Below, piece after piece: positions 1 to 6,318 of a DNA stretch of 8,841 nt (positions are counted from its first letter, which is position 1; each line of letters begins with the position of its first letter). A model generated the notes under the pieces. It worked only from the letters and a program-made list of their open reading frames with translations. It searched no databases and had not been told where the DNA came from. Made by a program: the position numbers and the translations under genes. Source of the DNA: Emticicia sp031378715 (GTDB taxonomy: Bacteria; Bacteroidota; Bacteroidia; Cytophagales; Spirosomataceae). Where the stretch lies: contig JANNEN010000008.1 of NCBI GenBank assembly GCA_031378715.1, positions 1-8,841 of the forward strand, given 5' to 3'.

Positions 1-110
1 CTTCGGAGAAGCCCAACCTTAAAATTAATGTTAGGCTTCTCCGAAGCCTCGTAACTCGCTGATAATCAGTTACTACAAAGGTTATGCTTCTCCGAAGCAA
101 CTTCCTAACC
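1..110. repeat. Cluster of REP-like palindromes
   Basis: Non-coding. The 12-mer GCTTCTCCGAAG occurs at 35-46 and 86-97 and, inverted, at 1-12. The arms 1-17 and 30-46 form a long inverted repeat with one mismatch and a 12-nt loop. Each core is also a hairpin by itself: GGCTTC/GAAGCC at 34-48 and GCTTC/GAAGC at 86-98, both with a TCC loop. Each core is flanked by outer pairing arms (GTTA 30-33 with TAAC 52-55; GGTTA 80-84 with TAACC 106-110). A third stem, GTAACT/AGTTAC, lies between them at 51-73. The left edge is cut by the window. The pattern resembles repetitive extragenic palindromes. No poly-U tract follows on either strand, so I do not call it a terminator. Confidence 0.7.
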
Positions 111-130
111 TGACGGCTATGGTGGGGACA

Positions 131-202
131 CTGACAACGGCATTGACACTGACAACGGCATTGACACTGACAACAGCATTGATACTGACAACGGCATTAA
201 AA
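131..202. repeat. 18-bp tandem repeat, four copies
   Basis: Four head-to-tail copies of CTGACAACGGCATTGACA at 131-148, 149-166, 167-184 and 185-202. Copies 1 and 2 are identical, copy 3 has two changes, and copy 4 diverges in its last bases. A partial GACA precedes copy 1. Copy 4 contains the stop codon of the TonB-dependent receptor (197-199), so the array begins exactly at the 3' end of that gene. The unit is a multiple of three bases. There are no spacers between copies, so it is a minisatellite and not a CRISPR array. Confidence 0.93.
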
Positions 203-2626
203 CTTTATTCCTGCCGAAACATAGAACGTACGGCCATCGGCTGGCATTAAACCTGGCCCTGGATAGCCGCCCGCACGGCGTGTGAAATAACGTTCGTCGG
301 TTAGGTTATTTACTCCTGCTTTCAAATTATAATGTTTCAAAAATTTGACACTTGCCGAAAGGTCTTGTACGGTATAGGCAGGAATCACACCCGTTGTGGC
401 AGCCGCATTGGCAACTTCGGTATTCGAGGCATCGGCGTAAGCCTTACCAATATCGCTCAACTGCCACGTGATAGAAACTCCTTTTTTATTATACGTTACC
501 CCAAAACGATTGATTTTGCGAGGGGCATTTTCTACTCTTTTTCCCGAAAGATTGCCCTCTACCACTTGTCCGTTTGTTACCGAAGTAGTGCGAAAATTGC
601 GGTAAGTAGCATCAATATAAGCAATAGACGCAAATATACTCAAATAACCAATTTTTGATTTTTTGAAGAAAGCCGTCACGGGGTCAAACTCTACATAACC
701 CTCAGAACCTTGGCTCACCGAACGCCCCAAATTTGTGCGGAACTGAAAACGTTGATTGGCGGCATTGGTTTGCGTAATTGTTCCGATTCGGTTATTATAG
801 TTCACATAAAAATAATCTACATCGAAGTTTAGGTAATTGCCAACTTTGCCACGGTATCCAAAGTCGAAATTATAACCACGGGCATCTTGTAGATTTTCGT
901 CAATAATATCAGTCGTGGCGGGTGGTGTAAGGTCTGAAATCAATACTGGGCGGTATGCCTGAGAAATATTACTGTAAAACTCCGACTGTGGCGTAATGTG
1001 ATACTCCAATCCTGCACCAAAAATCATAAAACTACGCTTACGAGTAATGTTATTCAACACAACTGGACTACCATTTGTAACTCCAAACTGCCCTTCCATG
1101 GCCGAACTGATATTTTCAATTCTTGCACCAGCAGTCATTAAAAGTTTTTTATTAAATCTAAAAATATTCTCAACAAAAGCTGCTTGATTGATATTCGTAA
1201 AATCTAAATCTCTTGGATAAACACCTTCTGAAAGGTCAAAATCCATTGTCGTGCCGTTTGTGCCACGCCCCTGTTGCTTACGGTCAATATGCCCACGGAA
1301 ATATCGCAAACCAGTTGCTAAAGTATTTTCTTTGCCAAAAACTTTATAATCAGTCAAAAGTCTAAGTTCGGAGCCGAACGTTGTATAAAAATCTCTATCT
1401 ACCTGACGCACCGAAGTCAGATTATCGGCTTCGGTTATTGGGCGAACATTTCCCACACTATTTCGCTCGGCAATGGTCGAAAATGCCTTGAAACTAAGTT
1501 TTGTTTTCGGGCTAAAAATATACTCAGCATTGAGGCTCGGAATAAACCACGGCGTGCTAAACCAATTTCTCGAACGTAAACCTTGGCGAGCATCTTTGGC
1601 GAACTGTGCATCGGTCAAGCCCCCAGCTTGCTGAACCTTGGTCGTCATATAAGTAGCTTCTACGCCTAATTTTAATTTATTAGAAACCGCATAACTCATT
1701 TCGAGGTGAGCGTGGTCGGTATCGAATCGGCTATTTTCACGCCAGCCATTTCCTTTGCGTTTTTGATAATAGGCCGTATAACTCAAACGCCCTTCGGAGC
1801 CACCTATATAATTGAAAGTGCTAAAAAGGCCATTACTTCCCGCAGTATTTTGTGATTCGACCGTAAAACGAGTAGAAATATCGGGTTTACGAAGCACAAA
1901 ATTCATCAAGCCACCAAACTGCGAGCCATATTGCAGCGAAGAAGCACCACGCACGATTTCGATTCTATCCACAACTTCCATCGGTGGCGTATAATATGCT
2001 TCGGGATAACCCATCGGGTCGGGCGTAATATCGTAGCCATTCATGCGAGTATTAAACTCCCACGACCGATTGGGACTCAAACCACGAGAAGCTACTCCAA
2101 GTTGCACACCCGAACCGTCATTCTCCCAAACCGAAATACCAGGGGTGCGACCAAAAATCTGGCGGCTGTTATTCATCGCCAAATTAGCATTAATATTTCC
2201 TATTACTATCAACTCATTTTTCTTTGTAGCATTAATCGTGTAGCCTTCTACTTCCGCCAAATGTTCGTTTCCTCTTACGCCTCTACTCGCCACTACCTCT
2301 ACATCTTTTAGGGTGTAAGTTTCATTCTCTAAAATTAAATCAATGGTTTTTGATTCGTTGCCTTTGAGTTCGATGGCAATTTCTTTTGTTTTTAGGCCAA
2401 CGCTCGAAACTACCAAAGTATAATTACCATTTTTTAATCCTTTGATAATATACTCTCCTTTGGCGTTTGTCTGAACCCCTCTGACTGTTCCTTTCAAGCT
2501 GATACTTGCCCCAATGATTGCTTCATTTTGGGTATCAATTATTTTTCCACTGATGCTCGATTTTTGTCCAAAAGTTACTTCCGAAATCAATAGCAAACTG
2601 AAAATAGTACAAATTAAAGACTTCAT
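197..2626 (-). CDS. TonB-dependent outer-membrane receptor, FecA-like
   Basis: An 809-residue outer-membrane receptor predicted to import a scarce ligand, probably a ferric chelate, using TonB energy. Residues 1-20 form a signal peptide ending near TFG-Q. Residues 24-105 are a carboxypeptidase-regulatory-like beta domain (SGKIIDTQNEAIIGASI... KGEYIIKGL), typical of Bacteroidota receptors. The plug spans about 145-247 (RQIFGRTPGISV, RIEIVRGASSLQYGSQFGG) and the barrel runs to a C-terminal phenylalanine (AGIKF), as expected for BAM-assembled proteins, so the gene is complete. The plug resembles FecA, but there is no N-terminal STN signalling domain and no FecI/FecR gene alongside. The ATG at 2626 is chosen over an upstream in-frame ATG at 2704 because it starts a signal peptide and because the promoter at 2671-2701 lies inside the longer reading. 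The ligand cannot be read from sequence; ferric citrate is only a family-level guess. Confidence 0.93.
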   Translation of the reverse strand: MKSLICTIFSLLLISEVTFGQKSSISGKIIDTQNEAIIGASISLKGTVRGVQTNAKGEYIIKGLKNGNYTLVVSSVGLKTKEIAIELKGNESKTIDLILENETYTLKDVEVVASRGVRGNEHLAEVEGYTINATKKNELIVIGNINANLAMNNSRQIFGRTPGISVWENDGSGVQLGVASRGLSPNRSWEFNTRMNGYDITPDPMGYPEAYYTPPMEVVDRIEIVRGASSLQYGSQFGGLMNFVLRKPDISTRFTVESQNTAGSNGLFSTFNYIGGSEGRLSYTAYYQKRKGNGWRENSRFDTDHAHLEMSYAVSNKLKLGVEATYMTTKVQQAGGLTDAQFAKDARQGLRSRNWFSTPWFIPSLNAEYIFSPKTKLSFKAFSTIAERNSVGNVRPITEADNLTSVRQVDRDFYTTFGSELRLLTDYKVFGKENTLATGLRYFRGHIDRKQQGRGTNGTTMDFDLSEGVYPRDLDFTNINQAAFVENIFRFNKKLLMTAGARIENISSAMEGQFGVTNGSPVVLNNITRKRSFMIFGAGLEYHITPQSEFYSNISQAYRPVLISDLTPPATTDIIDENLQDARGYNFDFGYRGKVGNYLNFDVDYFYVNYNNRIGTITQTNAANQRFQFRTNLGRSVSQGSEGYVEFDPVTAFFKKSKIGYLSIFASIAYIDATYRNFRTTSVTNGQVVEGNLSGKRVENAPRKINRFGVTYNKKGVSITWQLSDIGKAYADASNTEVANAAATTGVIPAYTVQDLSASVKFLKHYNLKAGVNNLTDERYFTRRAGGYPGPGLMPADGRTFYVSAGIKF

Positions 2627-2670
2627 ATTGTTTTTATTATTTTTATTTAGACCTATTATAAATAACGACA

Positions 2671-2701
2671 CAAAGGTAAGTTTGGATTTTTGAAATGCAA
2701 A
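2671..2701 (-). promoter_or_regulatory. Bacteroidota-type promoter of the receptor gene
   Basis: On the minus strand TTTG (2698-2701) is followed by exactly 19 bases and then TACCTTTG (2671-2678). This matches the Bacteroidota primary-sigma consensus TTTG-N19/20-TAnnTTTG. Transcription would start a few bases downstream, leaving a leader of about 40 nt before the ATG at 2626. No ferric-uptake operator is recognised in it. Confidence 0.8.
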
Positions 2702-2740
2702 CATTATTTAGAATATTTCTAAACAATGATTTTTACACAT

Positions 2741-2770
2741 AAAAAAAAGCCTCCCAATCATGGAAGGCTT
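2741..2770 (-). terminator. Intrinsic terminator after dnaJ
   Basis: On the minus strand AAGCCT pairs with AGGCTT (2765-2770 with 2747-2752), extended by GG/CC with one bulged base. A 7-nt loop (2755-2761) closes the stem and a run of eight T residues follows (2741-2748). It lies 22 bp past the dnaJ stop and upstream of the receptor promoter, so it separates the two transcription units. Confidence 0.85.
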
Positions 2771-2791
2771 TCAAAATTAGGCATGAATTAA

Positions 2792-3925
2792 TCAATGAAA
2801 AAAATCTTTCATTTTATCGAAAATACTACGTTCATTTTTGTCAGATTTTGGTTGAAAATTGGGCAAATTTTGCATTTTTTCGAGAATCGCTCTGTCTTCC
2901 GAACTGAGAGTGGTCGGAGTAAACAAACTTATATGCACGAGTTGATCGCCCACACCGTAGCTGTTGAGTTCTTTGAGTCCCTTGCCTTTCAATCGCAAAA
3001 TCTCACCCGATTGCGTACCTGCCTTAATCACGATTTTCACTTTGCTGCCCACCGTCGGAATCTCGACATCTTTTCCCAGTGCGGCATCGGCAAAATTCAT
3101 ACGTAAATCAAAATGGATATTACTGCCGTCACGTTTGAGTTCGGGGTGTTCTTCTTCCTCAATCACGATTAGCAAATCGCCCGCAATGCCGCCACGGGTT
3201 GGCACGTTACCTTTGCCCGTCATCGAAAGTTGCATTCCCTCGCCTACGCCCGCAGGAATTTTGACACTGAGTAAGTCTTCGTTCAACTGACGACCCTCGC
3301 CAAAGCAAACATCGCAACGCTCGGTTACGACTTTTCCTTCGCCCTGACAAGTCGGACACGGACTCGTCGAAACCATCTGTCCGAGCATCGTATTCACTAC
3401 TTTTCGCACTTGTCCGTTGCCGTTACAAGTGGTACAAGTTTTGAGTGCAGTACCGTTTTTAGAGCCATTTCCGCTACAAGTATTACACGAAACGTAACGT
3501 TTTACTTTTATTTTTTTCTCAACTCCATTGGAGATTTCTTCCAGATTAAGTTTTAGCTTTATACGTAAATCTGAGCCTTTTCGGGTAGGTTGCCCACCGC
3601 CACGGCGACCGCCACCATTAAAAAAGCTACCAAAAGGACTATCTTCGCCAAAAACACTACCGAAAATATCTTCCATGTTTACGCCCTGACTGCCCCCAGC
3701 TCCACCCATTCCTTGGTGTCCGAATTGGTCGTAACGTTGGCGTTTTGTGGCATCAGAAAGTACACTATATGCCTCGGCTATTTCTTTAAATTTTTCTTCG
3801 GCAACTTTGTCACCAGGATTTTTATCGGGGTGATATTGTATCGCTAATTTGCGATAGGCTTTCTTTAATTCGTCGTCCGAAGCGTTTTTTGCTACGCCCA
3901 ATAATTCGTAATAATCTTTTTTCAT
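2792..3925 (-). CDS. dnaJ: Chaperone protein DnaJ (Hsp40)
   Basis: A 377-residue cytoplasmic co-chaperone that delivers unfolded clients to DnaK and stimulates its ATPase. Domain order is canonical for a type I Hsp40. The J-domain spans 1-68 with HPD at 32-34, followed by a Gly/Phe-rich linker at about 69-112. A zinc-binding domain carries four CxxCxGxG motifs (cysteines 147/150, 164/167, 190/193, 204/207), all intact. The C-terminal client-binding domains run to residue 377. The length fits the family. The ATG at 3925 (MKKDYYELLGV) gives the conserved N-terminus; the in-frame extension to 3985 consists of translated octamer repeat and is rejected. A GGAAAA stretch upstream may act as a weak ribosome-binding site. 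It follows grpE by 114 bp and is probably co-transcribed with it. A terminator follows at 2741-2770. Confidence 0.98.
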   Translation of the reverse strand: MKKDYYELLGVAKNASDDELKKAYRKLAIQYHPDKNPGDKVAEEKFKEIAEAYSVLSDATKRQRYDQFGHQGMGGAGGSQGVNMEDIFGSVFGEDSPFGSFFNGGGRRGGGQPTRKGSDLRIKLKLNLEEISNGVEKKIKVKRYVSCNTCSGNGSKNGTALKTCTTCNGNGQVRKVVNTMLGQMVSTSPCPTCQGEGKVVTERCDVCFGEGRQLNEDLLSVKIPAGVGEGMQLSMTGKGNVPTRGGIAGDLLIVIEEEEHPELKRDGSNIHFDLRMNFADAALGKDVEIPTVGSKVKIVIKAGTQSGEILRLKGKGLKELNSYGVGDQLVHISLFTPTTLSSEDRAILEKMQNLPNFQPKSDKNERSIFDKMKDFFH

Positions 3926-3934
3926 CTTTTTTCC

Positions 3935-3971
3935 AATGATTGAATGATAGAATGATACAATGATAGAATGG
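3935..3971. repeat. 8-bp tandem repeat in the dnaJ leader
   Basis: Four adjacent octamers on the plus strand, AATGATTG, AATGATAG, AATGATAC and AATGATAG (3935-3966), followed by a partial unit AATGG. They lie 9 bp upstream of the dnaJ start codon, within the grpE-dnaJ spacer. The first nine bases (AATGATTGA, 3935-3943) are the exact inverse of TCAATCATT at 4028-4036, just past the grpE stop, so the two ends of the spacer could pair. Confidence 0.9.
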
Positions 3972-4012
3972 AAAATAAATATCAAAAGGCAAAATATTCA
4001 CTCATTCAAAAC

Positions 4013-4028
4013 GGGCGGCGTTCCGCCT
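4013..4028. repeat. GC-rich hairpin in the grpE-dnaJ spacer
   Basis: GGCGG (4014-4018) pairs with CCGCC (4023-4027) around a 4-nt loop, 12 bp past the grpE stop. On the minus strand it is followed by CGTTTT, so a weak attenuator or an RNA-processing site is possible. The T-run is short and the downstream gene is the expected operon partner, so I do not call it a terminator. It resembles the hairpin at 7231-7252 in sequence. Confidence 0.6.
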
Positions 4029-4039
4029 CAATCATTATT

Positions 4040-4615
4040 TTATGAACCAACTACTACTTTTGCGTAGCGAATAACTTTTTCGTTTAGGAAATATCCTTTT
4101 TCAACTTCATCAATTACCTTACCTTTGTTCTCCTCGCCCGCCGCAAACTGGGTGATACACTCGTGCAACTCCACATCGAAATCTTGCCCTTTTGTATCCA
4201 TTGCTTTCACGCCTTTACTGATGAGTATTTTTTGTAACTTGCTGAATATCAATCCGATACCCTCTTTCAGTGGCTCAATTTCGGTGACGGTTTCAAACGA
4301 TTTATTGGCACGTTCAAAATCATCAATGACAGGAACAAGGTCTTTCAAAAGTCCTTCGGAAGCAGTACTTATCATTTCGATTTTCTCCTTTGCCGTTCGG
4401 CGACGGAAATTCTCGAAGTCAGCATACAACCGTAAATATTTATCTTTTGCTTCGACAAGTTGGGCTTCGAGAGTTGGCTCGGCTTCTTCTATTTCATCAG
4501 CTACGTTTGCTTGCTCATCATTTTCTACAAAATCCGTAGTGTTTTCTGATAATTGTTCGCTATCGACTATCGTTTGTTCGCTATCAATTATTATTTCTTC
4601 TTTATTCTCTGCCAT
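4040..4615 (-). CDS. grpE: Nucleotide exchange factor GrpE
   Basis: A 191-residue cytoplasmic protein that releases ADP from DnaK and works with DnaJ. The first 48 residues are acidic and low in complexity, as is usual for GrpE. They are followed by a long helix that would form the dimer coiled coil (about 49-85), including RLYADFENFRRRTAKE. The C-terminal beta-wing carries the family signature HECITQ (151-156) and VEKGYFLNEKVIRYAKVVV (171-189). The ATG at 4615 (MAENKEE) is preferred over an in-frame start at 4651, which would add 12 unconserved residues. It is the first gene of the grpE-dnaJ unit; dnaK is not in the window. No CIRCE (TTAGCACTC-N9-GAGTGCTAA) operator is present. No exact TAnnTTTG promoter is visible on this strand; the nearest match is GAAATTTG about 25-35 bp upstream. 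Confidence 0.97.
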   Translation of the reverse strand: MAENKEEIIIDSEQTIVDSEQLSENTTDFVENDEQANVADEIEEAEPTLEAQLVEAKDKYLRLYADFENFRRRTAKEKIEMISTASEGLLKDLVPVIDDFERANKSFETVTEIEPLKEGIGLIFSKLQKILISKGVKAMDTKGQDFDVELHECITQFAAGEENKGKVIDEVEKGYFLNEKVIRYAKVVVGS

Positions 4616-4774
4616 TTTGTAATCTGTTATATTTTTTGCAAATTTCGACAATTATTTTGCCAATAAGAAATTTACTGACAAGATGGCAGAAAATAGTATT
4701 TTCTACTGACGTTTGTGAAAGCCCTTGGTCAATGACAGGGCAAACTGTTGATTTTTCATAAAAAACTAAAATAA
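4616..4774. other. Divergent spacer between grpE and the Rid gene
   Basis: A 159-bp A/T-rich region between two divergent starts that must carry both promoters, although neither is a clear consensus match. It holds a perfect 17-bp palindrome (AGAAAATA-G-TATTTTCT, 4688-4704) flanked by the direct repeats TACTGAC at 4673-4679 and 4704-4710. A hairpin GCCCT/AGGGC lies at 4721-4725 and 4737-4741, with further pairing GTTT (4711-4714) to AAAC (4742-4745) across a bulge. In the plus direction GACGTTTG (4708-4715) is one mismatch from TAnnTTTG and could start the Rid transcript, but no -33 element supports it. Confidence 0.5.
4688..4704. promoter_or_regulatory. 17-bp perfect palindrome, possible operator
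   Basis: Eight bases, a central G, then the exact inverse eight bases (AGAAAATA/TATTTTCT). It sits in the spacer between two divergent genes, about 70 bp from each start codon, a position suited to a dimeric repressor. No regulator family is recognised from the sequence, and an A/T-rich palindrome can arise by chance. Confidence 0.35.
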
Positions 4775-5173
4775 ATGGAAAGAATTAATGTTTCGACGGG
4801 TGCCAAATGGGAGGACATCGTGGGGTATTCAAGAGCCGTGAAAGTGGGAAATATCATCGAAGTTTCGGGGACGGTGGCCACCGACGGTAGCGGTGAGATT
4901 GTGGGCAAAAACGACGTTTATATCCAAACCAAATTCATCATGCTGAAAGTCGAGAAGGTGTTGGAGCAACTTGGAGCCAAAATGAGCGACGTGGTGCGTA
5001 CCCGAATTTTTACGACAAATATTACTAAATGGGAGGAAATCGGAAAAGCCCACGGAGAGTTTTTTAGGGACGTGAAGCCCGCCACAACGATGCTCGAAGT
5101 GAGTGCCTTGATTGACAAAGAATATTTGGTCGAAATTGAGTTTTCGGCAGTGTGTGAAGTAAAGCCTGTCTAA
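4775..5173 (+). CDS. Rid (YjgF/YER057c/UK114) family protein lacking the catalytic Arg
   Basis: A 132-residue small cytoplasmic protein of the Rid superfamily, normally a trimer with ligand sites between subunits. Family marks include VSGTVATDGSGEIVG (30-44), the helix at 50-68, DVVRTRIF (72-79), and the C-terminal PATTMLEVSALI (102-113) with VEIEFSA (119-125). Archetypal RidA hydrolyses enamine/imine intermediates using an arginine after PA (E. coli Arg105). Here that position is Thr104, while the glutamates near 120-122 remain. This places it among Arg-less Rid subfamilies whose functions are largely unknown, so I withhold the name ridA. The ATG at 4775 gives full family length; there is no Shine-Dalgarno sequence. 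It is a single gene ending 4 bp from the convergent glycosyltransferase stop. Confidence 0.92.
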   Translation: MERINVSTGAKWEDIVGYSRAVKVGNIIEVSGTVATDGSGEIVGKNDVYIQTKFIMLKVEKVLEQLGAKMSDVVRTRIFTTNITKWEEIGKAHGEFFRDVKPATTMLEVSALIDKEYLVEIEFSAVCEVKPV

Positions 5174-5177
5174 ACTT

Positions 5178-6314
5178 TTATTTTCCAAGTACAAAATCGG
5201 GAAAAATATCGGCAAAAGTTGCTGTTTTTTTTGTGAAAATCTTTTCAATTTCTCGCAAAAAAACAAAGCTACTGCGGCTATGCCAAGTTTGAAATTCGGG
5301 GCTAATATCTTGATAATAAGGCATATAGCTAATAAAATCACTCAAATCAAATTTTGTACCCGTGATGCCCGCCCCTGCCCGTTTGGCATCAAGGGCATTG
5401 CAGGCTTGCTCGTAGTGTTTCGGCACAGGAATCATCATCGTGGGCTTGCCCAGATACATGGCTTCGCAGACCGACTCGAAGCCCGCAGTGGTCACTAATC
5501 CGCCGCAGTTTTGCATCATTTCGATAAATTTTTGGCTATTAATTCGATGAAAATGAAGGTTTCGGGCATACTTGAAAACCTCGGTGTTTTGAGGTTTGTC
5601 CCAAAAACAATGAATCTTAACGGTCAGATTTTTGGCGTGCCATTTGATTAATTCTTCGGCCAGCGAGTGTTGGGTCAAATACACCAAAATATAATCGCCC
5701 GTTTGTGGTTTTAAGTGCGTGATTTCGGTTCGCAAAAGCGGCGGAATGATTGCAATATTTTGCTTATCATCGTTGCTAAATGGCGTAAACGAAAGTGCCA
5801 ATTTTTTGACCGAACCCAAGGCCGTAATGCGAGTATTAGTATTGACAAGCAACTTATCAAACCAGTGATTTTTTGGGTGTATGAAATCGGGGTGAAGTAA
5901 TAAATATTGGTGAGCTACGCAAACCATCGGCACGGACGGGCGAAATAAAAACTGATGAATACCGCCCAGAACATCATAAAAATTTATGATTACGTCGGGT
6001 TTAAGCTGCTCAACGGTTTCTTGTATTTTTCTAAGACTATAAAAGTATTTTTTTATATTTAATATGCTATCAATCAGCGTTTTACGAATACTTAATGCTT
6101 TTGTTTTTTTAGAATAAACCAAGCACGGACTCGCAAAGGCAATGCTCTGAAACCTGAAATTATCAGCAAAAAACTGGGGAATAGTTTTGCCATCGGCACT
6201 ACCCACCATTGCCCCTACTACTTCGTGGTTGTGCTTTTGGAGCATTGCCGAAAGAGCTACGGCTTGGGTCAAATGCCCCCGTCCTTCGCCTTGAATAATA
6301 AAAAAATATCTCAT
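5178..6314 (-). CDS. GT-B glycosyltransferase (GT28/MurG-like)
   Basis: A 378-residue predicted glycosyltransferase. The N-terminus MRYFFIIQGEGRGHLTQ has the glycine-rich loop (GEGRGH, 9-14) of GT28/MurG-like and MJ1255-like enzymes. The C-terminal half carries the nucleotide-sugar-binding signature CGGLVTTAGFESVCEAMYLG followed by PTMMIPVPKHYEQACNA (about 270-306). There is no signal peptide or clear membrane span, so it probably acts at the cytoplasmic face. The ATG at 6314 lies 4 bp after the stop of the phosphoesterase gene (TAA-atca-ATG); the longer in-frame start at 6359 would overlap that gene and adds no conserved sequence. Tight coupling suggests a shared pathway. Known lipid-modifying GT28 members glycosylate diacylglycerol, so a glycolipid product is possible but is inference. 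The acceptor and sugar cannot be read from sequence. Confidence 0.87.
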   Translation of the reverse strand: MRYFFIIQGEGRGHLTQAVALSAMLQKHNHEVVGAMVGSADGKTIPQFFADNFRFQSIAFASPCLVYSKKTKALSIRKTLIDSILNIKKYFYSLRKIQETVEQLKPDVIINFYDVLGGIHQFLFRPSVPMVCVAHQYLLLHPDFIHPKNHWFDKLLVNTNTRITALGSVKKLALSFTPFSNDDKQNIAIIPPLLRTEITHLKPQTGDYILVYLTQHSLAEELIKWHAKNLTVKIHCFWDKPQNTEVFKYARNLHFHRINSQKFIEMMQNCGGLVTTAGFESVCEAMYLGKPTMMIPVPKHYEQACNALDAKRAGAGITGTKFDLSDFISYMPYYQDISPEFQTWHSRSSFVFLREIEKIFTKKTATFADIFPDFVLGK

Positions 6315-6318
6315 TGAT

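Noticed and set aside
131..202. CRISPR-like array
   Set aside because: Units are contiguous with no unique spacers, and no cas genes are present; it is a simple 18-bp tandem repeat.
109..291. Plus-strand DTDNGI repeat peptide resembling calcium-binding repeats
   Set aside because: There is no start codon after the in-frame TAA at 106-108, and most of the frame is antisense to the receptor's 3' end; it is a by-product of the minisatellite.
332..658. Plus-strand open frame of 108 codons
   Set aside because: Antisense to the receptor gene, with no family motifs and no promoter.
197..2626. FecA with sigma/anti-sigma surface signalling
   Set aside because: No STN domain precedes the plug, and no FecI/FecR genes lie in the window.
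2795..3290. Plus-strand open frames opposite dnaJ
   Set aside because: Shadow frames of a strongly conserved gene; the translations are low-complexity and Ser/Pro/Phe-rich.
4013..4028. Rho-independent terminator between grpE and dnaJ
   Set aside because: Stem of five pairs followed by only four T residues, and a premature end would cut off the expected operon partner; kept as a hairpin only.
4125..4622. Plus-strand open frame of 165 codons opposite grpE
   Set aside because: Ser/Phe-rich translation typical of the complement of a Glu/Lys-rich coiled coil; grpE is certain on the other strand.
4616..4774. CIRCE/HrcA operator for the chaperone genes
   Set aside because: No TTAGCACTC-N9-GAGTGCTAA-like sequence on either strand.
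4829..5341. Minus-strand open frame of 170 codons opposite the Rid gene
   Set aside because: Covers the Rid gene in antisense and the 3' end of the glycosyltransferase in another frame; no recognisable domain.
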